DNA of 16,638 nucleotides from Leucogyrophana mollusca (Eukaryota > Basidiomycota > Agaricomycetes > Boletales): positions 1 through 16,638 of the forward strand of contig MU266756.1 of NCBI GenBank assembly GCA_021014945.1. Direction: 5' to 3'. Positions 10,101 to 16,638 of the stretch are shown piece by piece. A model generated the notes under the pieces. It was given only the letters and a program-made list of their open reading frames with translations, had not been told where the DNA came from and did no database searches. Position 1 is the stretch's first letter, and the number at the start of each line of letters is the position of its first letter. The position numbers were made by a program, and so were the translations under genes.

Positions 10101-10508
10101 TCATATGAGACTGTGCGCGAATCGCTGGACGGGGACCGTGACGAGGGGGACCAGAGAGGGGGGAAGGACGGGGAGGGGGACAAGGGGACGTCGTCGACAG
10201 TGAGCACGGACCAGCCGGCGAGGCGGAAGAGCGTGCGCGTGAGCTTGCAGCCTACGTTTTCGCCGACGCCGCCTGCGCTGGACGATGATGGCGAGGACGA
10301 GCACGGCGTGGGGCGGGGTGCACGGTATGCGCCCTGGGGTGGGCATGGGCATGGGAGTGCGAATGCGAATGGGAACGGGGACGGAGACGTGGGGGTGCGG
10401 GATGTGTGGGAGGACTCGAGCGAGGAGGACGAGGAGTACAGTCGTGCGCGGAAGCTGCTGAGCCGGTCTGGGAAGAAGGACAAGGGGAAGGGGAAGGGGC
10501 GCGCGTAG
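7107..10508 (+). CDS. Large protein with BAR-like helical N-terminus and disordered tail (tentatively IVY1-type)
   Basis: Exons 7107-7411, 7459-7817 and 7900-10508 join in frame to 3,273 nt (1,090 aa). Residues 1-215 are helical and conserved in look: LLTNLIAHEKEYTKHLNALF, LEDDVGAVLRDREILVTRL, a coiled-coil-like AQAQAELQACEAHLAAKEQE (about 150-170), then CGWVWREMGKDGLRTLGVL (about 191-209). This layout resembles fungal BAR/IMD-superfamily proteins that bind membranes; yeast Ivy1 binds phosphoinositide, Ypt7 and Vps33 at the vacuole. That link is from memory of the family and is tentative. The rest is low-complexity: acidic Ser/Thr/Pro-rich stretches, an 8-residue repeat (420-443), a 14-residue repeat (761-802), a His/Gly/Asn patch near the end and a basic terminus KKDKGKGKGRA. 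Exon 3 is very GC-rich, which opens long antisense frames. A relic copy of exons 2 and 3 lies at 3296-3605. No membrane span or signal peptide is seen. Confidence 0.85.
8493..8564 (+). repeat. 24-bp tandem repeat (8 aa x 3) within the BAR-like gene
   Basis: Three in-frame units encode GTSRATGA, GTSRAADA and GTSQGLDA (residues about 420-443). The first two units are nearly identical in DNA; the third has diverged in its second half. Confidence 0.8.
9516..9641 (+). repeat. 42-bp tandem repeat (14 aa x 3) within the BAR-like gene
   Basis: Three in-frame units encode LGSAARLEVPKAPT, LGSAARLEVPLAPT and LGSAARLEVPKAPA (residues about 761-802). Many differences between units are at third codon positions, so the peptide is better kept than the DNA. 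This hints at selection on a short motif in an otherwise disordered tail. Confidence 0.85.
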
Positions 10509-10793
10509 GCGCCGCTGGCTGACTTCCGGCACCTGACTGGCACTTTTGGTAACGGTGCCTGCGATTCATTATTCATTATCTGGCGATCGGCTGTTGTTCT
10601 ATCGTATTTCCTTGCGGGTTTGGTGCTTGGTACTTGGTTCCTCTGTTTTTTAGTTGTTTTTTTTTGGTGGGCACTGGGCACGGGAGGCTTTCACGTTCGG
10701 TATATAGACTTTCAACTTCGGGAGGCCCGCATTGGCAACTTATCGTACGCTGTCTTCTAATCACTGTACACTGACCGCAATCCATATCATCCG

Positions 10794-10907
10794 ATTGGCT
10801 GGGGACGCCGGCCCGACCACGTGACTCAAGGCAAAGGCCCCGCCTCCCAAATTCCAGGATGTATACACCGTCACGGTGATGGCGGTAGACGTTGGAGAGT
10901 TTGCAAA
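10794..10907 (+). promoter_or_regulatory. Promoter-like patch with an orphan exon-like start
   Basis: Within 90 bp there are an inverted CCAAT box (attgg, 10794), an E-box (cacgtg, 10818-10823), a GC-box-like ccccgcctcc (10838-10847) and a TATA-like gtatacac (10861). An ATG at 10879 follows, opening MAVDVGEFA and running to a good donor gtgagt at 10908. No downstream exon on this strand can be linked before the antisense kinase. It may be the remains of a lost gene or chance; each motif alone is common. Confidence 0.3.
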
Positions 10908-10996
10908 GTGAGTTGGACAATATAATCAGTCGCAGTCCAGCTGTTTTACCCATTTGAGGTCGGTTGGTGTTGGTGTTGATTTAGTTTGCAACTCTC

Positions 10997-11002
10997 AATA
11001 AA
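10997..11002 (+). terminator. Possible polyadenylation signal (AATAAA)
   Basis: AATAAA lies 488 nt past the stop of the BAR-like gene. It could serve that gene or the promoter-like patch at 10794. Support is motif only. Confidence 0.25.
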
Positions 11003-11175
11003 ACATGTGAACCCGTAGAGTGATTCCAGGACAAGATACGAACAAAGTGACTGCTTGCCATGTAGAATGCATGGCACGCAGAGTGCGTGACCGGTAGATG
11101 TGAGGGCAAGCTCGACACAATAGCATGGTCGCTCATCAGAATCCCTAGATTAGTGATTTAGGATCCAAAGGGCCT

Positions 11176-11181
11176 TTTATT
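11176..11181 (-). terminator. Polyadenylation signal of the kinase gene
   Basis: On the minus strand this reads AATAAA, 57 nt past the kinase stop codon at 11238-11240. Position and motif fit fungal 3' end formation. Confidence 0.5.
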
Positions 11182-11237
11182 GATGTCGTCGTTCCTTCCC
11201 AATTTCAAGTATGTTACAAACATTTGTGTATCCGATC

Positions 11238-13062
11238 TTAAGAGGCGAGCCATGGGTCTTTGAGTAAATCTACTGCTGACGCACGATTCTTAGGATCGAG
11301 ACGCAAGCATTTATGCATGAATGCGGCAGCCTCTTCAATTTCCTCCGTAGAGAAAGGGAATCCAGAATCGTTTATGCATTCTTGGAATGTCTTGCGCCCA
11401 TACCTATCAAACTTTTTCAGTTTACCTGTAATGGGGCGAGTCATTCAACGTTATTAAAGGAAAGCACGGATTATAGTGGCATGCATAAACAACTCACAGT
11501 TGAGGAAGAAGAAATCGAGACTTCGAGCGCTTTTGCGGAGGAAATCTTCGTGGAAGAACTCGCCGCAAAAGGAGATCATCTGATACAGTAACACCTCCTC
11601 TTCCGTAGCATTCTTCTCTGGAAGTTCCATGGGTTTGAATAAAGGTCGGTTCGTAAGGGTGTTGAAGACCTTTGGAAAACGAGGGTCTTCAGTCTGAGCA
11701 ATTCCGGATGGTAAGGACAGCATACTATGCAACCGTAGGTCCAAATATCCACGGACTCGTCCCAATCATGACTAAGAACAACCTCGGGGGGTCGCAAACC
11801 CAGTGGCGTGATGTCGTCAGTTGTCTGATGATCGACCAATTGCGCTACAGAGCAACGATAGTCAAAAAAAGGAAACAGTATGTTCGTAGATACTTACCAC
11901 TACCCCAATCGGCCAACCTGAACGTCCCAGACGCAAGTTCGCTGATACTTGGATGGGGAAGTGACTGTATAACGAAAGAAGTTACCATTTTGTTTAGACT
12001 GCGTTCCGGGGGATGGGTCTGTGGGGGGTTGGCTTGCAACCAAGCTGTGATGGCCTCGGTAGTCCACGAGCTACCAAGATCCATCATGATGTTATCAGGT
12101 TTGATATCTATGCAGGTCATCCCAAAAGCAGCCTGAGTTAAACGGGAAAAAATGGTACAGCGAAATTGCAAACCGGTGTGTGCGATGCCACGTGCATGCG
12201 CATGCGCGATGCCAAGCAGGACGTGTCGCAGAATGCGCTTCACGATGGGCAGGGGAAGATACCCATGATTCGGCAAGTTTTCGCGGAAGGCTTGCACATC
12301 GGACCCCAGCAGCTTCATAACGAGACACAAGTGTTCACCATCCTCCTCGATGCCAGGGTGATAGAAATGGGTCAACAGGCGACCAGAGTGGGTCGACGTC
12401 TCCGCTGGAAGTGGTGACGGTGAGGCGCATGACAAGCGCTGTAGAACTTTGAGCTCCTGAAGCTTGTCCTCTCGATTCAACTGGCTCGCGTATCCATTTA
12501 GTATTTTGATAGCAACACAGTTATTTTTCCTAGAGAGCGCGAAAAAATACAGTGAGCTCCCCATTGCGGTACGTTTCTGAACTTACTCCAAATCTCGAGC
12601 AAGCCAGACGCTGGAAGTCGTGCCAAATCCCAGTTTCGTTGCGAGCTTGAACCTCGAGTCGGGTCCAAGAGAATCGCCTGGGCCACCTTGGAACCATCCA
12701 CAACCGTCGGCAGCAGGGATCCCAAGCGGTTCATCGGTGAAAATGAAATGAGGAAGGTCTTCTTCTTGTGGCATCGAAGTATACAGTCGGCTTGACAGTA
12801 AACTGAAAGATGAGCGAGTCTTGACTCGAATGAAATCGAACGAGGTGCAGTTCCGTAGGACGCGATGCATGATGGGTGTCACGGTGGTAATCGAAAACCT
12901 GTTCCGAAGGGCACGATGCACGATGGGTGTCACGGTGGTAATCGAAAACTCCGACCATTGTGGGTCCATATTTCCCCGACACCTCATGCTGATCCCTGTC
13001 ACTGTCGGCAATGGGAGGGCTCGATCAACTACAACGGCGAGCAGCCGTTTTAGTGCAGGCAT
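11238..13062 (-). CDS. SRPK-like serine/threonine protein kinase
   Basis: Minus-strand exons are 13062-12587, 12529-12174, 12107-11898, 11844-11726, 11669-11498 and 11425-11238. They join in frame to 1,521 nt (506 aa). The start could also be 13086 or, giving only the core, 12774 (MPQEEDLPHF). Kinase motifs in order: Gly loop LGFGTTSSVWLA (144-155), VAIK with Lys167, catalytic loop AHTDIKPDN (Asp278, Lys280, Asn283), metal motif ADWGSA (Asp344), DDITPLGLRPPEVVL, DIWTYGCIVFNTLTNRPLF, and a C-terminal LRLDPKNRASAVDLLKDPWL. HTDIKP is the SR-protein-kinase form of HRD, and the P-loop and activation region fit the SRPK-like kinases expanded in mushroom-forming fungi. SRPKs phosphorylate Arg-Ser proteins, but substrates of these fungal members are mostly unknown. 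DWG in place of DFG/DLG is unusual. The N-terminus carries a 17-residue tandem duplication. The 66-nt intron inside the catalytic loop is stop-free and a multiple of three. Confidence 0.9.
12850..12951 (-). repeat. 51-bp tandem duplication in the kinase N-terminus
   Basis: Two adjacent 51-bp units differ at only a few positions; gttccg starts at 12850 and 12901, and a shared gatgggtgtcacggtggtaa at 12871 and 12922. In the kinase frame each encodes 17 residues, starting FSITTVTPIVHRALRNR and FSITTVTPIMHRVLRN. It is recent and frame-neutral, and lies outside the kinase core. Because the start codon is uncertain, it could instead be in the 5' UTR. Confidence 0.85.
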
Positions 13063-13490
13063 TAGATGTAATACATGCAAAAACACCTAAAATGCAAACC
13101 AAGCTGTTCTCGTATTCTGGGGAGATCTCTCTTAATCCGCGTCGTGATTCATGAAAAAAAGCGCAGGATACCACTCAGCTGTGGTATACATTCGGGAAAA
13201 TGTGCTCTCTTGAGCTCGAGGACCTCCAGTGAGGGGTCGTCTGCGCCCTCCGGGTGCGGTAGGGTCCAAACGAGCCGTGTGACACGGCCGGAAAAATTGG
13301 AAGCAGGTGGGTATGGTGTGCAGAGCGAGCAGAGAAGGTAGCGGGCGGAAGAAGAAAGAAGCAGGCGCCTGGCATAAACAGCAAACAAGCGGAATACGCA
13401 CCAGGCAGACCACACAGCACACTGCGCACATACGGGGCGATGAAGATAATGGCATAGGACCTATGGGCGACGTAGTCCCTGTACTATCGT

Positions 13491-13510
13491 ACGCAACGTC
13501 CTCGTTGCGT
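13491..13510. repeat. Short perfect inverted repeat (8-bp stem, 4-nt loop)
   Basis: acgcaacg and cgttgcgt flank tcct. A second small one, cataggacctatg, lies at 13452-13464. No T-tract or known regulatory context; a eukaryotic terminator role is not implied. Confidence 0.45.
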
Positions 13511-13699
13511 GCCTGGCATCCCTTCGATGCCCCAACGTTATGCCCTTTCTCTTTCTGCTTCACTTCTATCCCCCCTCCTTCTCGCTCCTCCGTCAATGCC
13601 CACGAGACCACCCCCCTGGCGTAGACGGCCGAAGTGGTCGTAGACTCGTAAAGGGCTGGGGGCGATGCGGGGCGCCAGTGGACTAGTCAAGATGCCGGG

Positions 13700-13838
13700 A
13701 GGCCATCGGACGTTGCTGGGTCGTTTTAATGCTGGAGGAATGCAGGGGACCGTCGGGGCATGGATGGATGCCTGGGATGTTGCTAGGCCGCCTAGGATGC
13801 TGTCGAGTCGCTTTGGATGCTGGGGGGATGTAGGGGAC
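13700..13838. repeat. Degenerate direct repeat, about 87-bp period
   Basis: A 43-44 bp unit beginning ggacgttgct (13708-13750) recurs as ggatgctgtc (13795-13838). Both include a tgctgg.gg.atg.aggggac ending. Between them lie further gatg.tgc strings, so the patch is a decayed simple-unit array. No coding role is evident. Confidence 0.55.
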
Positions 13839-15048
13839 GGGAGACATACCTCGACTCGGAAAACAAACACAGATTCCGATACGTTGAGGCTGGGGGTGTA
13901 ATCAATTTCGTGTTTACCTTGGAAGATTTATAGGAGTCGTTATATTGTGCTTCACTTTGATGTATCCCAAGGACATCCTAAGCACGAGTTGCCATTCTCT
14001 TGCGGGATTTTCTGGAGCTGCTGACGGGTTCACTTTACGAAAACTGTCGCCGATTATCTTTGAGCCTGTATTACTCCGTCTATCTTGGCTTGTGAACGCA
14101 GCAATATCGGAGATTAGTGGCCGCCGCCCCCGTTTTAAGCTACCGGCGCACTCCAACTGTTCGATAGAGGATTCGATGCCACGGTGTGCGTCTTCTCCCG
14201 CGATTAGCCGCTATGTTTCAACCCAGTAGCGATGTACGTTGCGGATTTCTGGGGTCAGGGTGCAATGGCCCCCGCAAATGCAACCGTAAGACCGTCCACC
14301 ACCGTGATGTAACCCCCGTCCAGCGCTCTTTTCGAAAACGGTGGTATGTGTATCTGGTACCTCGGAGACCCCCCGCGACTCGCTCTTGTCGGCACGCCGA
14401 CATGGTCGTGTCGTGCTCGGAACCGATGACGGCGCGCCCGCAGTCCTGGATATGGCGGGCAGCCTCAAGGTTCCCGCGGCTGCGCGTGAGTGGATTGGGT
14501 CCTTCACAGCTATTAGAAGCGGGTCGTGCCGTCGTGCACATGGAATCCCGGTCATGCTGGGGTGGACACAGGTGTTGTGAAACCCGCCCGCAATGCGGAT
14601 CGCGCTCGAAACCTTGGGGGGGGGAGGCGCCCGGGGACGTATCGAGGCCGTGGGGCATTGCAAGTTCCGGGCGACATGCTGTTCTGCTCACCTTACTGGA
14701 AAGCATGTGTGGTGGTAAGGAAAGTGGCAGCCGCAAAAGTGCCGTCGGGAGGGGCACGGCAGAGCTATCCAAGTACAGAGATGTGTTGCGATGGAGTGAG
14801 CTACAGAGATGTATCGCGGGGGGTAGGAGCGGGACCTGGAGTCCGAAGGGCATGCACGGCGATGAAGGGAACACGGCGGCAGAGTGTATGCCAAAAATAT
14901 CGGGTGTGTGCTGAAGGCCACAGCATGGATAAAATGCATAAGAAGGGGCTTACCTTGAAGTAGCTGTGTCCAGCATATCACCATCCTCCCTCAACGTCAC
15001 ATCAAACACCTTCACTAACCCCCCACCAGTCACTCTCGTCTCCCCGCC

Positions 15049-16290
15049 ATGCCGACATCATCGAACCACATCGAGTCTTCAGCCGTGCGTCGTGCTTCCC
15101 GCCGTCCAACGAAAGTTTTCAAAGGACAAAAATGGGTCAACTCTGTTGCATATTTCCCGGACGGCCAGCGTATTGCGAGTGGCTCCAACGACAAGACTAT
15201 CGTCATCTGGAATGTCGAGAGCGGTAGGCAAGACGGACAGCCGATTCGGCATGACTCCAGCGTCGGGTGCATAGCGGTATCTCCGGATGGCAGGAGGATT
15301 GCGAGTGGAATGCAGGAGGGCGGACTTGTCATTTGGGATGTGCTGACGCGGGAAGTGGTTCACGAGCTCAAAGGAGGTGGTGTCCATAGGCTGGTCTTTT
15401 CGCCAGATGGACGTTGGATCGCAACGGCGCCGACCGCCGATGAGAGGATGATATGCTTGTGGGACGCAGACACCGGCAGGCCCGGGAGAGAACCGCTGGA
15501 ATGCGATGGCAGCGTCTTCTGCGTGGCATTCTCACCAGATGGGTCACGGATTGCTGCGGGTTTTGGTGGTGGCTCTTTCCAGGTGATCGATATCTCGACT
15601 GGCGAGAGTGTCGTCGGTCCCGTAAAAGGCCACAAGAATGTGGTGGATTCGACTATGTACTGCCCTGTGTCGTCGATTGTGTATTCGCCAGACGGACGTC
15701 TCCTCGTCACCGCGTCTTGGGACAAAAGCATCCGGGCGTGGGATTCCAAAACGGGGGTGCAAGTGGGGACCCAGATGGGGCACGAGGATTCCGTCCTCTG
15801 TGTTTCAGCCGCTGCCGATGGACGAAGAATTGCGAGTGGGGGATGGGATGGGACGGTTCGTGTTTGGGATTTGGAGACGCAGCTGCAGGTCGGAGACCCA
15901 TTCGACGCGCATGGCCGGGTACTTTCTGTCGCATTCTCCCCCGACGCCCGGTACATCGTCAGCGGCGGAAATCACGACACCGTGTGCTTGTTGGACACGG
16001 ACTCACTCGCAGGACAAAGCTCGGTGGGTATTTTTGTTGTGCTTCAATGCTTCTTCTAACTCTCCGCCTCAGCCTTCCCCGCCTACCGCCAGCAACCAAA
16101 AACCTGTAGGCATTTTTTGCACGCATGCGCCCTTTTGCCCGCTAATATCCCGTGGTCACACCAGGCGCCCCTGCGTCGGCAGCGGCAAGCCCACGCCAAG
16201 CCGCACAATGACACGTCTTCGATAAATTCCTCGCTACTCGATGTGAGTTCGTGTTTTCTTATTTCATGTATCTCGAATAGGGTACGGTGA
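15049..16290 (+). CDS. WD40-repeat protein, seven-bladed propeller
   Basis: Exon 1 (15049-16023) holds seven WD40 repeats, each with a clear [FYS]SPDGRxIASG strand and most ending VWD-like: INSV-type starts near residues 29, 71, 112, 155, 206, 248 and 291. Repeats 3, 4 and 7 have weakened WD ends (CLWDAD, QVIDIS, CLLDTD). Seven blades would close one propeller, a scaffold for protein binding; no enzyme or NACHT domain is attached within the model. Two short introns follow (16024-16072 and 16106-16164), giving exons PSPPTASNQKP and a 26-residue HNDTSSINSSLLD-type linker ending at 16242. After that the model is uncertain: reading on stops at 16290 (377 aa), while removing a 38-nt intron (16243-16280) would end at 16364. 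The tail may be truncated. A roughly six-residue insert (KNVVDSTMY) precedes repeat 5. Sense strand and repeats are certain; the 3' end is not. Confidence 0.85.
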
Positions 16291-16518
16291 ATAATTACCC
16301 GCCGAATTTTCGCCCAGTTATTAACCTAGTGCACCTCAGGCAGGGCATCTCGGAGGCAATATAGGGTCTAAGAGACGGGGTTTCTTTGTTATGGGAAATT
16401 GGTCTGTGAGACCACCTCCTTGCGATCCCTCGGTGCCTGATGCTAAAAATAGATTGATACCGAACTCTGTACCTCCCGGACCGGTCCACCGATCCTCCTC
16501 GGCTGCTCTGCAGCGCTC

Positions 16519-16623
16519 GTCGACCCTCCCCATGCGCCCGTCGACCCTCCCCATGCGCCCGTCGACCCTCCCCGTGCGCCCGTCGACCCTCCCCGTGCGC
16601 TCGTCGACCCTCCCCATATAATA
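16519..16623. repeat. 21-bp minisatellite at the right edge
   Basis: Five units start at gtcgaccctcccc, at 16519, 16540, 16561, 16582 and 16603, separated by (a/g)tgcgc(c/t)c. A degenerate gcgaccctc at 16628 suggests it continues past the window. As the period is a multiple of three it stays open on both strands: seven-residue RPSTLPM on plus and MGRVDGR on minus. I cannot say whether either is translated. Confidence 0.9.
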
Positions 16624-16638
16624 GCTGGCGACCCTCTC

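Larger units (their letters stand above)
10509..11237. other. Convergent intergenic region between BAR-like gene and kinase
   Basis: It holds the 3' ends of the two convergent genes. No full gene is supported. A promoter-like patch with an exon-like ATG occurs at 10794-10907 and is listed separately. Confidence 0.5.
13063..15048. other. Intergenic region between kinase and WD40 gene, no gene recognised
   Basis: The region separates divergent genes, so both promoters should lie here. Open frames of up to 242 aa at 14186-14914 (+) and 14218-14874 (-) overlap each other and carry no motif or plausible splice partners. Just before the WD40 ATG, ttcactaaccccccaccag (15011-15029) looks like a branch point plus acceptor, so a 5' UTR intron is possible. 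Two near-identical tacagagatgt strings occur about 31 bp apart (about 14773 and 14804). Confidence 0.45.

Noticed and set aside
11694..11725. 32-nt kinase intron ending at the cag just before actgaagaccc
   Set aside because: Too short, and it would add TEDPRFPK in the middle of a conserved block; the 56-nt intron 11670-11725 rebuilds YGCIVFNTLTNRPLF.
14186..14914. Overlapping 242-aa plus and 218-aa minus open frames
   Set aside because: They overlap, lack family motifs, and I cannot link either to convincing splice partners. Left as unannotated DNA.

Overview
The window looks like nuclear DNA of a filamentous basidiomycete, most likely an Agaricomycete. The genes are broken by many short introns (47 to 94 nt, GT..AG, often with GTGCGT or GTGAGT donors). 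Coding DNA is GC-rich, and the families present (fungal SRPK-type kinase, stand-alone WD40 propeller, fungal ketoreductase-type SDR) are typical of that group. There are no bacterial signals. I rebuilt five gene models by hand; four close in frame with recognisable family motifs across their exon junctions, and the fifth (the WD40 gene) is uncertain only at its 3' end.

Layout. 1-1193: no recognisable gene. 1255-2828 (+): nine-exon NAD(P)-dependent reductase of the extended SDR family, including a 9-nt microexon. 3020-3605: a decayed, collinear partial copy of the gene at 7107 and its upstream flank, containing a 50-bp near-perfect palindrome. 4181-5529 (+): eight-exon beta subunit of Rab geranylgeranyltransferase (BET2). 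5530-7106: intergenic DNA full of degenerate short repeats, partly shared with 3020-3215. 7107-10508 (+): large protein with a BAR-like alpha-helical N-terminus (tentatively IVY1-type) and a long low-complexity tail. 10509-11237: 3' region, with a promoter-like patch and an orphan exon-like start. 11238-13062 (-): six-exon SRPK-like kinase with HTD and DWG in place of HRD and DFG. 13063-15048: no supported gene, with some degenerate repeats. 15049-16290 (+): seven-bladed WD40 protein with an uncertain 3' end. 16519-16623: a 21-bp minisatellite running to the window edge.

The genes do not form a pathway or cluster. BET2 (Rab prenylation) and the possible IVY1-like protein (known in yeast to bind the Rab Ypt7) would both touch Rab-controlled membrane traffic, but their proximity is probably chance. 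The most informative structure is the duplicated block: BET2 lies between an intact copy (6005-7950) and a collapsed relic (3020-3605) of the same neighbourhood. The relic keeps an intron, so it arose by DNA duplication and not by retroposition. I see no convincing new defence, mobile or biosynthetic system.
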